Shown: positions 39,906-48,657 of the stretch, in pieces
How positions within the stretch are numbered: position 1 is the stretch's first letter
How the letters are laid out: every line of letters starts with the position of its first letter
Assembly: GCF_001584185.1 (NCBI RefSeq)
Contig: NZ_CP013234.1
Location: 124,001 to 188,000, forward strand
Length of the DNA stretch: 64,000 nucleotides
Direction: 5' to 3'
From: Collimonas pratensis
Lineage (GTDB): Bacteria; Pseudomonadota; Gammaproteobacteria; Burkholderiales; Burkholderiaceae_D
Program-made: the position numbers and the translations under genes
Notes under the pieces: model-generated
Seen by the model: only the letters and a program-made list of their open reading frames with translations
Told to the model about the DNA's origin: nothing
Database searches by the model: none

Positions 39906-41576
39906 ATGAATTTTTTTCTTGCGTCATCGCGTCGCAGTAATTCCGGCATCACCGCCATCACCGTCGCCGCTGCAGCCTGCCTGGCACTTGGCAGCTGGAG
40001 CGGCGTCGCACGGGCCGATAGCGCTGTTGTCAGGCCAGCGGCGGCTGCCGCTTATCCCGCACCGCCCTCAGAATTTTATCCGGAGCTGTTTGCCGCGGTG
40101 CAGATGGGGCAGGTGTTCAAGGACGGCAAGACCTTCGCCGACGCCGTGCCGAAGGACAGTCCGGCCGCCATTGCCGCGCTCTACAAACGCGAAAAGAATC
40201 GTCCCGGATTCGCGCTGGCCGGCTTTGTGCAGCAGTATTTCGATCTGCCGCAAGACAATGCCGATGCCTATGTCAGCGATCGGTCGCAATCGCTGCAGCA
40301 GCACATAGCCGGCCTCTGGCCGCACCTGACCCGGCAGCCGGCCAAGGCCGGCGCCGGATCGTCACTGCTGCCGCTGCCGCAAGCCTACGTGGTGCCGGGC
40401 GGCCGCTTCCGCGAGGTGTATTACTGGGATTCTTATTTCACCATGCTGGGCCTGCTGCAAAACGGCAAGCCGCAGCTGATCCGCGCCATGGTCGACAATT
40501 TCGCCAGCCTGATCGACCGCTACGGCCATATCCCCAACGGTAACCGCAGCTACTACCTGAGCCGCTCGCAGCCGCCTTTCTATTTCAAGATGGTCGGCCT
40601 GCTGTCGACCCAGGATGAAGCCGGCGCTTACGCTCGCTACTTGCCGCAGTTGCGGCGCGAATATGCGTTCTGGATGGACGGCGCCAGCACCCTCAAGCCC
40701 GGTACTGCGCACCGGCGCGTGGTGGCGCTGGCGGACGGCAGCCTGCTGAACCGCTATTACGACGACCGCGCCGTTCCGCGCGACGAATCGTATGCGGAAG
40801 ACGTCAAGCTGGCGCAGCAAAGCAAGCGTCCGGCTGCCGAGGTCTATCGCGACTTGCGCGCCGGCGCGGAAAGCGGCTGGGATTTCAGCAGCCGCTGGCT
40901 GGCCGACGGCAAGTCGCTCGCCACGATCGAAACCACCGCCATCCTGCCGGTCGATCTCAATAGTCTGATGTATGGATTGGAAAATGCTATCCGCCTCGGC
41001 TGCGAACGGGTGCACGACCTGGCGTGCGGCAAGGAATTCACGCAGCGCGCCGAACGGCGCCGGCTGGCAGTGCAAAAATATTTCTGGAATGAAGCCGCGG
41101 GTCATTATGTGGACTATCAATGGATCAAACAACGATCGACCGAACGCCCCGGCGCCGCCACGCTATATCCGCTATTCGTCGGCATTGCCGAGCCGGCGCA
41201 GGCTGCTCGTGTAGCGCAGTGGGTTGGCAATGAATTGTTGAAGCCGTCCGGTATCGTCACCACGACGGTAGATAGCGGCCAGCAATGGGATGCGCCGAAC
41301 GGCTGGGCGCCACTGCAATGGATTGCAGTGGATGGCCTCAATCGTTATGGCCAGCATGCCATGGCACGCGATATTGCCACGCGCTGGATGGGCAAGGTGC
41401 AGCAGGTCTACGGCGCTAGCGGCAAGCTGGTGGAAAAATACAATGTGAGCGGTAGCGACATCGAAGCCGGCGGCGGCGAATATGCTTTGCAGGACGGGTT
41501 CGGCTGGACCAACGGCGTAGCGATGCAGTTGATGACGCTGTATCCCGAGCTGCAGCAGCCTGCGCCGTCGCGCTGA
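39906..41576 (+). CDS. treA: Periplasmic trehalase (GH37)
   Basis: 556 residues from ATG 39906, with GGAG nine bases upstream; earlier in-frame TTG and ATG codons are less fitting. A signal peptide covers about residues 1-37 (ending GVARADS). The two trehalase signatures are present: PGGRFREVYYWDSYF and QWDAPNGWAPLQW. Catalytic Asp is expected in the DFSSRW region (SGWDFSSRWL) and a Glu near GGGEYALQDGFGWTNGV. It hydrolyses trehalose to two glucose in the periplasm. It is monocistronic. Confidence 0.95.
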   Translation: MNFFLASSRRSNSGITAITVAAAACLALGSWSGVARADSAVVRPAAAAAYPAPPSEFYPELFAAVQMGQVFKDGKTFADAVPKDSPAAIAALYKREKNRPGFALAGFVQQYFDLPQDNADAYVSDRSQSLQQHIAGLWPHLTRQPAKAGAGSSLLPLPQAYVVPGGRFREVYYWDSYFTMLGLLQNGKPQLIRAMVDNFASLIDRYGHIPNGNRSYYLSRSQPPFYFKMVGLLSTQDEAGAYARYLPQLRREYAFWMDGASTLKPGTAHRRVVALADGSLLNRYYDDRAVPRDESYAEDVKLAQQSKRPAAEVYRDLRAGAESGWDFSSRWLADGKSLATIETTAILPVDLNSLMYGLENAIRLGCERVHDLACGKEFTQRAERRRLAVQKYFWNEAAGHYVDYQWIKQRSTERPGAATLYPLFVGIAEPAQAARVAQWVGNELLKPSGIVTTTVDSGQQWDAPNGWAPLQWIAVDGLNRYGQHAMARDIATRWMGKVQQVYGASGKLVEKYNVSGSDIEAGGGEYALQDGFGWTNGVAMQLMTLYPELQQPAPSR

Positions 41577-41603
41577 CGGCGCAGCCGGTCTTGCAGGCCG
41601 GGA

Positions 41604-42785
41604 TTAAGGCTTCTGCTTGCGTTCGGCAAACAGCCAGACCAGCAGGCCGAGCGCGCTTAATCCCGCGCCCGTCATCGACACCCCGAACCAGCCTGAGTGG
41701 CCGTACATCGCGGTCGACAGCAGCGAGCCGCAGGCGCCGCCGATGAAGTAGCAAGTCATGTAGCCGGCGGTCAGGCGGTTGCGGGAATCCGGATGCAGGT
41801 GATTGATCACGCTCAGGTTGGTGACGTGGATCGCCTGCACCATCAGGTCCAGCAGCAGGATGCCGAACAGCAGCCCGATCAGCGAGCTCTTGGCAAACAC
41901 CAGTGGCAGCCAGGACAGCAGCAGCAAAGCCAGTCCGATGGTGGTGGAACGGCCGGCATGGCCGCGGTCGGCCAGGCGGCCGGCGTGCGAAGCGGCCATG
42001 GCGCCGGCGGCGCCAACCAGGCCGAACAAGCCGATGGTGCCATCGGAATAATGGAAAGGTTCGGCCGCCAGCAGGAAGGAAATCGAGGTCCACAGCACGC
42101 TGAAGACGGCGAAGATGATGGCCCCCAGCAAGGCGCGGATGCGCAGCACCGGCTCGGCCACGAACAAGGTCAGGATAGAGGCCAGCAGGCGCGGATAGCT
42201 CAGGTTCTGGGTCGGATGATGGCGCGGCAGCGCGCGCCCCAGCACGATGGCGGTCAGGATCATCAGCGCCGCGCCGAACCAGTACACGGTTTGCCAGCCG
42301 CCCCAGGCCGACAGATAGCCGGCCACGGTACGCGCCAGCAGGATGCCGAGCAGCAGGCCGGTCATCACATGGCCGACCACCTTGCCGCGTTCATGCGGTG
42401 CTGCCAGCGTGGCGGCAAACGGCACCAGCACTTGCGATACCACCGAGAACAAGCCGGTCAGGGCGGTGCCGATCAGAACGAACGCCAGGTTTTGCGCGGT
42501 AGCTGTGATCAGCAGGCCGCAGGCGGACAGCAGGCTCATGATGACAATCAGCTTCTTGCGTTCCAGCATGTCGGCCAGCGGCACCAGCAGCATCAGGCCG
42601 AGCGCGTAGCCGAGCTGGGCCACGGTGACGATCAGGCCGGCGCTGCCGTTGGAAATGCCGAAGCGGGCGGCGATGGTGTGCAGCAGCGGCTGCGCGTAAT
42701 AGTTGCTGGCCACGGCGACACCGGTGGCGACCGACATCATGATCACCAGGCCGGCGCTGAGTTTGGCGTATGGGGTTTGCGACAT
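41604..42785 (-). CDS. MFS transporter (YnfM/AraJ-like)
   Basis: 393 residues from ATG 42785. About twelve hydrophobic segments. Motifs include NYYAQPLLHTIAARFG in the first loop, LGLMLLVPLADMLERKKLI (motif A), RGKVVGHVMTGLLLGILLARTVAGYLS and the RLADRGHAGRST turn. 'NYYaQPLL' wording is common in YgaY/YnfM-type MFS proteins thought to export drugs or sugars. The substrate is unknown. It converges on the trehalase gene and is divergent from the DUF1348 gene. Confidence 0.85.
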   Translation of the reverse strand: MSQTPYAKLSAGLVIMMSVATGVAVASNYYAQPLLHTIAARFGISNGSAGLIVTVAQLGYALGLMLLVPLADMLERKKLIVIMSLLSACGLLITATAQNLAFVLIGTALTGLFSVVSQVLVPFAATLAAPHERGKVVGHVMTGLLLGILLARTVAGYLSAWGGWQTVYWFGAALMILTAIVLGRALPRHHPTQNLSYPRLLASILTLFVAEPVLRIRALLGAIIFAVFSVLWTSISFLLAAEPFHYSDGTIGLFGLVGAAGAMAASHAGRLADRGHAGRSTTIGLALLLLSWLPLVFAKSSLIGLLFGILLLDLMVQAIHVTNLSVINHLHPDSRNRLTAGYMTCYFIGGACGSLLSTAMYGHSGWFGVSMTGAGLSALGLLVWLFAERKQKP

Positions 42786-42953
42786 GTTGAACTGCCTTAA
42801 AAAATACAAGCCGACACTTTAGCCCTTATCGGCGTCGGCTGCTGCGCTGCAACGATTTCCGCCTTTAGCGCGACGCCTGGTTGCCGTGCAAGGCCAAATA
42901 GAAGTCTGTAAAGTGTGGCGACAGCCTTTCTTCCACCGTTCCAGGAACCCGAC

Positions 42954-43433
42954 ATGAGCCAAGCCAGCGAAGCACGTCCGCCGTTTCCCCCGTTCACCCG
43001 CGAGAGCGCCATCCAGAAAGTGAGAATGGCGGAAGACGGCTGGAACAGCCGCGATCCGCAACGCGTATCGCTGGCATATACCGTCGACACCATCTGGCGC
43101 AACCGCTCCGAATTTCCCGAAGGACGCGAGCAGATCGTGCAATTCCTGACCCGCAAGTGGGAGCGCGAACTGGATTACCGCCTGATCAAGGAACTCTGGG
43201 CGTTCGACGGCAACCGGATTGCGGTGCGCTTTGCCTACGAATGCCATGATGCCGCCGGCAACTGGTTCCGTTCCTACGGCAACGAAAATTGGGAGTTCGA
43301 TGAACACGGCCTGATGCACCGCCGCTATGCCAGCATCAACGACCTGCCGATCAGGGAATCGGAACGCAAGTATCACTGGCCCTTGGGGCGTCGCCCGGAC
43401 GATCATCCAGGCTTGAGCGAGCTCGGCCTGTAA
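42954..43433 (+). CDS. DUF1348 (nuclear-transport-factor-2-like) protein
   Basis: 159 residues from ATG 42954 with AGGAA before it. The text [57 protein letters not shown] and [25 protein letters not shown] is characteristic of the DUF1348 family, a cone-shaped NTF2-like fold with a single buried pocket. Catalytic activity is not known. It is divergent from an MFS exporter. Confidence 0.85.
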   Translation: MSQASEARPPFPPFTRESAIQKVRMAEDGWNSRDPQRVSLAYTVDTIWRNRSEFPEGREQIVQFLTRKWERELDYRLIKELWAFDGNRIAVRFAYECHDAAGNWFRSYGNENWEFDEHGLMHRRYASINDLPIRESERKYHWPLGRRPDDHPGLSELGL

Positions 43434-43443
43434 TGCCGCGGGG

Positions 43444-43749
43444 TCAGTGCGATCTTCGGTATTCCCGGTAGATCAGCGATAGTGCAATCGGCAGTGTCGT
43501 GGCGTTGCCGAAATTGACCAGGTCGTCGGTGCGTGGATAAGCCGTCGGGTAGGCACGCAACAGGTTGAGGTGGGTGAGGTCGAAGTTGCCGGATTGCTCC
43601 AAGGCGCGCATCGCTTCGCTTTCGATCTGATGCATCAGCGACCAGGTCAAGTCCGCGCCGGCGTTGCGGTGGCTGAGCACGATGCGGGCGATGGTCGTCT
43701 TCAATCCTTCAGTAATGGCCTCAAGTTCCGATCTTCCGACTACCTGCAT
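43444..43749 (-). CDS. Small protein of unknown function, probably LexA-controlled
   Basis: 101 residues from ATG 43749, with GGGGGA five bases upstream; a GTG five codons earlier is possible. The sequence is mostly helical, with SHRNAGADLTWSLMHQIESEAMRAL and NLLRAYPTAYPRTDDLVNFGNA; there are no membrane segments or Cys motifs. I do not recognise a family. A near-perfect LexA box (43773-43788) lies 24 bases upstream of the ATG, so it may be part of the SOS response. Its end is 10 bases from the DUF1348 gene's stop (convergent). The coding claim rests on the start signals and operator. Confidence 0.55.
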   Translation of the reverse strand: MQVVGRSELEAITEGLKTTIARIVLSHRNAGADLTWSLMHQIESEAMRALEQSGNFDLTHLNLLRAYPTAYPRTDDLVNFGNATTLPIALSLIYREYRRSH

Positions 43750-43772
43750 AAGAGTCCCCCGCACTAAATTAA

Positions 43773-43788
43773 CTGTATATACGTACAG
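43773..43788. promoter_or_regulatory. LexA (SOS) box
   Basis: CTGTATATACGTACAG, that is CTGT-N8-ACAG with an AT-rich alternating centre; flanking A and T extend the symmetry (ACTGT and ACAGT). It matches the LexA consensus of beta- and gammaproteobacteria. It lies 24 bases upstream of the minus-strand small gene and 155 bases from vapB. Confidence 0.75.
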
Positions 43789-43866
43789 TATAATTCAAAA
43801 CAAGAATCTCCTTATTGTGCAAATGCTCATTTCCAATGAATATTTAGATGTACAAGAATCACTATG

Positions 43867-43878
43867 TACACACGTGTA
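43867..43878. promoter_or_regulatory. Palindrome upstream of vapB, candidate VapBC operator
   Basis: TACAC, AC, GTGTA: a 5-bp inverted repeat with a 2-base centre. It lies 28-39 bases before the short leader ORF and 64-75 bases before vapB, in AT-rich sequence where the promoter is expected. VapBC complexes commonly repress their own promoters. Confidence 0.4.
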
Positions 43879-43905
43879 TTTACATTTCTCCGGGAGGCAG
43901 TTAAT

Positions 43906-43941
43906 ATGTATTCATCGTATTTTTCCTCTAGCGCTGTTTGA
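43906..43941 (+). CDS. Eleven-residue leader ORF coupled to vapB
   Basis: ATG at 43906 has GGGAGG (43892-43897) at an ideal 8-base spacing. The frame encodes MYSSYFSSSAV and stops at TGA 43939-43941, one base before the vapB ATG (43943). vapB itself has no visible Shine-Dalgarno. Ribosomes ending here could start vapB, so it may set antitoxin output. A peptide product is not known. Confidence 0.5.
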   Translation: MYSSYFSSSAV

Positions 43942-43942
43942 C

Positions 43943-44179
43943 ATGCATACCACCAGGGTCTTCAAGAACGGTAATTCCCAGGCGATCCGGATTCCGGCCG
44001 ACCTCGCCTACGAGCGTACCGACATCGAGTTTCAGATAGAACGGATCGGCGACGAGTTGCGGATCCGGCCGGCAGGCCGCCCCTTGACCGGCGTGCTGCA
44101 GAAATTCGCCAGTTTCAGCGCCGGCTTCATGGCTGAAGGGCGCGGCGAACAAGAACAGGATGAGCGCGAGATTCTCTGA
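43943..44179 (+). CDS. vapB: VapB-type antitoxin (AbrB/SpoVT-like swapped-hairpin)
   Basis: 78 residues. It begins MHTTRVFKNGNSQAIRIPADLAY, the AbrB-like fold of the VapB antitoxins that binds operator DNA. The C-terminal part, acidic at the end (EGRGEQEQDEREIL), would wrap the toxin. Longer in-frame sequence upstream is AT-rich and not conserved in type. The TGA shares its A with the ATG of vapC. Translation probably depends on the leader ORF just upstream. Confidence 0.9.
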   Translation: MHTTRVFKNGNSQAIRIPADLAYERTDIEFQIERIGDELRIRPAGRPLTGVLQKFASFSAGFMAEGRGEQEQDEREIL

Positions 44180-44589
44180 TGGCGCGTTACATGCTCGACA
44201 CCAATATGTGCATCTACCTGATGAAAAACCAGCCGCGGCAAGTGGCTGAGCGCTTTGCCGCGTGTCTTGTGGGCGATGTCGTGATGTCGGCGATCACCTA
44301 TGCGGAACTGGAATATGGCGTGACCGCGTCGGCCCATCCCGCCCGCGAGCGGCAGCACCTGGCGGCGCTGACCGAGGATATCCCGGTAGCGCCCTTCGAC
44401 AGCGCCGCGGCCAGCGCCTATGGCCCGATCCGCGAGGCGACGCGCGAGCGCAGGAAAGACCATCTCGACAAACTGATCGCAGCGCATGCGCTAGCGCTGA
44501 ATGTGGTGCTGGTGACCAATAAGGAACGGGATTTCGCCGTCTATCCAGGCGTGAGAATCGAGAACTGGATCGGGACCGGCGGCGACTGA
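44179..44589 (+). CDS. vapC: VapC-type PIN-domain ribonuclease toxin
   Basis: 136 residues of PIN-domain type. The acidic metal site is D7 (MLDTNMCIY), E43 (ITYAELEYG), D97 (HLDKLIAAHA) and D118, with N114 in VTNKERDF. In this subgroup tRNA or rRNA is cut, often initiator tRNA. TGATG overlap with vapB shows coupled translation. All catalytic residues are present, so it should be active. Confidence 0.93.
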   Translation: MARYMLDTNMCIYLMKNQPRQVAERFAACLVGDVVMSAITYAELEYGVTASAHPARERQHLAALTEDIPVAPFDSAAASAYGPIREATRERRKDHLDKLIAAHALALNVVLVTNKERDFAVYPGVRIENWIGTGGD

Positions 44590-44683
44590 CGCTGCTTTGA
44601 CTTGGGCCGGAATCGGCGAGCACGCCAAAAATACATACCCGGCATACAATAGCTTCCTCACCATTAGCCAGGATGCTATCGCC

Positions 44684-46738
44684 ATGTCAGACATTCACGC
44701 CGCCAATCCGCTATTGCAAGACTGGAACACCCCTTACGGCTTGCCACCCTTCGATCAGATCAAGGCTGAACATTTCGTCCCTGCTTTTGAAGTCGCCTTG
44801 CCGGCCCACTTGGCCGAGATTGATGCCATCGCCGCACAAACCGCGGCTCCCACTTTTGCCAACACACTGGCCGCTTTCGATGAATCGGGTCGTCTTAACA
44901 GCCGTATCAGCCTGCTGTTCGAAAACCTGACCGCGAGCGAAACCTCGCCGGCCCTGCAGGCTGCCGAGATCGCGCTGGCGCCTAAACTGGCGGGGCACAA
45001 GAATGCGATTTACCTGCATGCTGGCCTGTTTGCGCGGATTAATGCCTTGTACGCCGAGCGCAGCCGGCTGGACCTGGATCCGGTGCAGCTGCGTTTGCTG
45101 GAACGGGTGCACCTGGATTTCGTGCGCGCCGGCGCCAATTTGCCGCCGCAATCGCGCGCACGCTACAGCGCAGTGACGGAAAGACTGGCGGCATTGAGCA
45201 CGCAGTTCACGCAAAACGTCCTGGCCGATGAATCCGGCTTTGTGCTGGCGCTGGAAGACGAAGCGGCGCTGGCCGGCCTGCCGCCTTTCCTGCGTGCTTC
45301 GGCCGCAGCGGCGGCGCAACAGCGCGGCCTGCCGCCGGGCAGCCATGTGGTGACCTTGTCGCCGTCGCTGGCCGAGCCGTTCCTGACCTTCTCCGATCGC
45401 CGCGACTTGCGCGAAGCGGTGTGGCGCGGCCGCGTCGCCCGCGGCGCCCACGCCGGCAGCCACGACAATCGCCCGGTTGCGGCCGAAATCATGGCCTTGC
45501 GCCAGGAGCAGGCACAATTGCACGGCTACGCCACGTATGCCGATTACCAGCTGATCGACCGCATGGCCGGCAAGCCGGAGGCGGTGTCGGTCTTGCTGGG
45601 CAAGGTCTGGGAACCGGCCAAGGCCAAGGCGCAAGAGGACCGCATCGCCCTGACTGAAATGGCGCGCAGCCTGGGCCAGCCGACGCCGATCGCGGCCTGG
45701 GACTGGCGCTACCTGGCCGAGAAAGTGCGACAGGCGCGCTACGACCTGGACGACGCCGAACTGAAACCCTATTTCGCGCTGGACAACATGATAGGCGCCA
45801 TGTTCGACTGCGCCCGGCGCCTGTTCGGCATCAGTTTTGTCGAGCAGCACGGCGTCGCCCTGCATCATCCGGACGCCCGGCTGTGGGAAGTGCGCAATCG
45901 GGAGGACGCCTTGATCGGCCTGTTCATCGGCGATAACTTTGCCCGCGCCAGCAAGCGCAGCGGCGCCTGGATGCATATCTTCCGCAGCCAGTCCGGCCAT
46001 GCCGGCGGCACCCTGCCTATCGTCATCAACAATAACAACTTCGCCCAGGCTGCCGAGGGTGTAGCGGCGCTGCTGAGTTTCGACGATGTGCGCACCCTGT
46101 TCCATGAATTCGGCCACGGCTTGCACGGCCTGCTGTCGCAAGTGAAGTACGAGCGCCTGGCCGGCACCCAGGTATTGCAGGATTACGTCGAACTGCCGTC
46201 GCAAATTTTCGAGAACTGGGCGGAAGAGGAAGCGGTGCTCAAACAGCACGCGCGGCACTATCAGACTGGCGCGGCGATTCCGTCAGCGCTGCTGGAAAAG
46301 CTCAAGCGCGCGCGTCAGTTCGACCAGGCCTGGGCCACCATCATGTATGCCGGCCCGGCGCTGATCGACATGGCGCTGCATTCACTGCCGAACGGCAGCG
46401 TGGTCGATCTGGATGCATTCGAAGCGCAGCAATGCGAAGCGCTGGGCATCCCGCAGGATATCGGCCAGCGCCATTACCTGAGCCATTTCCAGCACCTGTT
46501 CGCCGGTTCCGACTACGCCGCCGGCTACTACGTCTACATGTGGGCCGAAGTGCTGGACGCCGATGCCTACAATGCCTTCATCGAAGCCGGCGATCCGTTC
46601 CAGCCGGCGATTGCCGAACGCCTGCAAAAGCATATCTACAGCTCCGGCAACAAGCAGGATCCGGCGCTGGCGTTCCGCGCCTTCCGCGGCCGCGATCCGA
46701 AGGTCGAACCGATGCTGGCCAAACGCGGATTGATCTAG
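44684..46738 (+). CDS. prlC: Oligopeptidase A (M3 metallopeptidase)
   Basis: 684 residues from ATG 44684, with AGGA 10 bases upstream; a 29-codon-longer frame is unlikely. The zinc-binding motif is HEFGHGLHGLLS, with a third ligand Glu expected in the region of ENWAEEEAVLKQHAR. PIVINNNNF, NPLLQDWNTPYGLPPFDQI and YMWAEVLDADAYNAF are typical of OpdA/PrlC. It degrades oligopeptides and signal peptide fragments in the cytoplasm. It is monocistronic. Confidence 0.95.
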   Translation: MSDIHAANPLLQDWNTPYGLPPFDQIKAEHFVPAFEVALPAHLAEIDAIAAQTAAPTFANTLAAFDESGRLNSRISLLFENLTASETSPALQAAEIALAPKLAGHKNAIYLHAGLFARINALYAERSRLDLDPVQLRLLERVHLDFVRAGANLPPQSRARYSAVTERLAALSTQFTQNVLADESGFVLALEDEAALAGLPPFLRASAAAAAQQRGLPPGSHVVTLSPSLAEPFLTFSDRRDLREAVWRGRVARGAHAGSHDNRPVAAEIMALRQEQAQLHGYATYADYQLIDRMAGKPEAVSVLLGKVWEPAKAKAQEDRIALTEMARSLGQPTPIAAWDWRYLAEKVRQARYDLDDAELKPYFALDNMIGAMFDCARRLFGISFVEQHGVALHHPDARLWEVRNREDALIGLFIGDNFARASKRSGAWMHIFRSQSGHAGGTLPIVINNNNFAQAAEGVAALLSFDDVRTLFHEFGHGLHGLLSQVKYERLAGTQVLQDYVELPSQIFENWAEEEAVLKQHARHYQTGAAIPSALLEKLKRARQFDQAWATIMYAGPALIDMALHSLPNGSVVDLDAFEAQQCEALGIPQDIGQRHYLSHFQHLFAGSDYAAGYYVYMWAEVLDADAYNAFIEAGDPFQPAIAERLQKHIYSSGNKQDPALAFRAFRGRDPKVEPMLAKRGLI

Positions 46739-46751
46739 CCGAGCGAGACCA

Positions 46752-46775
46752 GTCCTGGGCGCAGGCGCCCAGGAC
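46752..46775. other. 11-bp perfect hairpin between convergent prlC and nuclease genes
   Basis: GTCCTGGGCGC (46752-46762), AG, GCGCCCAGGAC (46765-46775). No T tract follows on either strand, so a factor-assisted bidirectional end or mRNA 3' stem is more likely than a standard terminator. Confidence 0.6.
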
Positions 46776-46790
46776 CGAAATCACCGCTGC

Positions 46791-47729
46791 TTACTTCTTG
46801 CCGCCAAATGGCGAGGCGAAGACCGATGCGCTGGCGTCGGCATTGCCACCAAGGGAATCATTCAGCACCTTGGCCAGGCGCACGCCGGCACGGCTCAACT
46901 GCAATGCCACCACGCTGGTGGCATTGCTGACATAGCTGGCCGGCAGCTTGTATTTGCCGCTGGCGTCGGGCGTCGGCAGCTTGCCGTAGGCATCGGTTCG
47001 GGCCAGGCCGAATGCTTCCAGCGACCAGTCGCGCGGCGTCTGCTGCTGCCATTGCGCAATCTGAGCCTTGGTGATCTTGGCGATCAAGGCCGACGCTACC
47101 TTGTTCTGGTCGGTGCCCAACTTGTTGACGAATGCCGTATCCCAATAGGCGTGCAGCTTGCCGGCGGCAATGCCGGTGGCCGACACCGTTTCATCGTTGC
47201 CGCCGCGGTCGTTGGAGTCGCTGGAGTGCAGCGGCTGGTGCATGTCGCCGACGAAGTGCAACAGGAACTGCAGCGCCAGCAGGCGTTCCGCCGGATCGGT
47301 ATTCGGGTTGCCCAGTTCGGCCGTGAACTGATCGACTTTGTCGACCACGCAGTCCTGCGCGACACCGCCCGAAGCCGGGGTGTTGGCCGGCAGGCTCGGA
47401 TGGCCGAAGCAGGCGGCGTCGATGTCGCCGTCGCTGATTTCGGTATCGACAAAATGCCAGGCGGCGGTTTCGCGATGCGAATTACGGTATTTGTCGGCCC
47501 AGGTGGCTTCCGAGGCGATATCGCCAGCGGTCAGGCCGGTGCTGTCATTGGCCAGGATGGCGTTGACCTGCGCGCGGACGTTGTCAGTCAGGTAGTGGTT
47601 GGCGATCAGGCCGACCACCATATGGCCTTCATCGCCCCAGGCCAGTACGTTCTGGCTGGCCAGCATCAAAGGCGCGGCGCATGCCACGCCGCCGATGAAC
47701 GTGAGAAACAGCTGACGGTTCAGTTTCAT
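46791..47729 (-). CDS. S1/P1-type secreted nuclease
   Basis: 312 residues with GGAG before the ATG. A signal peptide ends near QNVLA, so the mature protein starts WGDEGH, where the N-terminal Trp and the His bind zinc in this family. Other ligands are visible in EATWADKYR, TAAWHFVDTE, LLHFVGDMHQPLH and NDRGGND. It probably degrades single-stranded DNA or RNA outside the cytoplasm, perhaps for phosphate or nucleotide salvage. The C-terminal end is Ser/Ala rich. A 22-bp palindrome lies about 100 bases upstream. Confidence 0.92.
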   Translation of the reverse strand: MKLNRQLFLTFIGGVACAAPLMLASQNVLAWGDEGHMVVGLIANHYLTDNVRAQVNAILANDSTGLTAGDIASEATWADKYRNSHRETAAWHFVDTEISDGDIDAACFGHPSLPANTPASGGVAQDCVVDKVDQFTAELGNPNTDPAERLLALQFLLHFVGDMHQPLHSSDSNDRGGNDETVSATGIAAGKLHAYWDTAFVNKLGTDQNKVASALIAKITKAQIAQWQQQTPRDWSLEAFGLARTDAYGKLPTPDASGKYKLPASYVSNATSVVALQLSRAGVRLAKVLNDSLGGNADASASVFASPFGGKK

Positions 47730-47827
47730 GGAGACTCCATTCGGGAAAGAAGAGCAGGTTTTTTTGCAACACTATTTGCCGCCCGAATATATGCCGCATT
47801 TATGACCGCAGCATGTCATCGCGCTGT

Positions 47828-47849
47828 GCACCTGCCAGTACTGACAGGT
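47828..47849. promoter_or_regulatory. 22-bp near-perfect palindrome between the nuclease and queH genes
   Basis: Arms CACCTGCCAGT and ACTGACAGGTG pair at 10 of 11 positions around the centre AGTACT. It lies 99 bases upstream of the nuclease start and 152 bases before queH. It is an operator candidate; the regulator is unknown. The rest of 47730-48000 shows a small hairpin at 47887-47902 and no gene. Confidence 0.45.
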
Positions 47850-48000
47850 GGCTAGGAATGAGAGGGCAGTATGAATTCTGTTCATGCAAACTTGAGAGTT
47901 TGTCGCTTGACGCAGCTGCTCCCAGGCGAGAGACTGGACAATTAGCGCCATCGCTCGAGCCTCAGCTCCAAGCCGGCGCGCTTCTCCAGGTAACTCCCTC

Positions 48001-48657
48001 ATGACTTTGCGCCAGAAACTCGTCCTGCCGGGCGGCCACAATAAACTGCTCTTGCATTCCTGCTGCGCGCCATGCTCGGGCGAGGTGATGGAAGTCTTGC
48101 TCGCCAGTGAAATCGATTTTTCCATCTATTTCTACAATCCGAATATCCATCCGCAGCGCGAGTACGAGCTGCGCAAGAACGAAAACATCCGTTTCGCCGA
48201 GCAGCACGGCGTGCCGTTCGTCGACGCCGACTACGACCTGGACAACTGGTTTGCCCGCGCCCAGGGCATGGAAGACGAGCCGGAACGCGGCAAGCGCTGC
48301 ACCATGTGTTTCGACATGCGCTTTGAACGCAGCGCGTTGTACGCGCACGAGCACGGCTTTCCGGTGATCAGTAGTTCGCTGGGGATTTCGCGCTGGAAGA
48401 ACATGGAACAGATCAACGATTGCGGCGCCCGCGCGGCGGCGCACTATCCCGGCATCACCTACTGGGATTACAACTGGCGCAAGCAGGGCGGCTCGGCACG
48501 CATGATCGAGATCTCCAAACGCGAGAATTTTTATCAGCAGGAGTATTGCGGCTGCGTCTACTCGCTGCGCGACAGCAACCGCTGGCGCAAGGACCAGGGA
48601 CGCGAACGCATCAAGATTTGCGAGAAATATTACGGCCAGCCGGAGGAACAGAAATGA
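48001..48657 (+). CDS. queH: Epoxyqueuosine reductase QueH
   Basis: 218 residues. The DUF208/QueH pattern is visible: [15 protein letters not shown] near the start, [39 protein letters not shown] and the late [10 protein letters not shown]. The Cys residues bind an iron-sulfur cluster and a second iron. It reduces epoxyqueuosine to queuosine in tRNA as a non-homologous replacement for QueG. AGG is 10 bases before the ATG. Its stop overlaps the start of the small gene that follows (ATGA). Confidence 0.93.
   Translation: MTLRQKLVLPGGHNKLLLHSCCAPCSGEVMEVLLASEIDFSIYFYNPNIHPQREYELRKNENIRFAEQHGVPFVDADYDLDNWFARAQGMEDEPERGKRCTMCFDMRFERSALYAHEHGFPVISSSLGISRWKNMEQINDCGARAAAHYPGITYWDYNWRKQGGSARMIEISKRENFYQQEYCGCVYSLRDSNRWRKDQGRERIKICEKYYGQPEEQK

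Noticed and set aside
41697..42800. A 367-residue plus-strand frame opposite the MFS gene
   Set aside because: Rich in Gln, Gly and His with no domain; it is a shadow of the membrane-protein gene.
46752..46775. Rho-independent terminator between prlC and the nuclease gene
   Set aside because: The stem is perfect but no T tract follows on either strand, so it is listed only as a hairpin.
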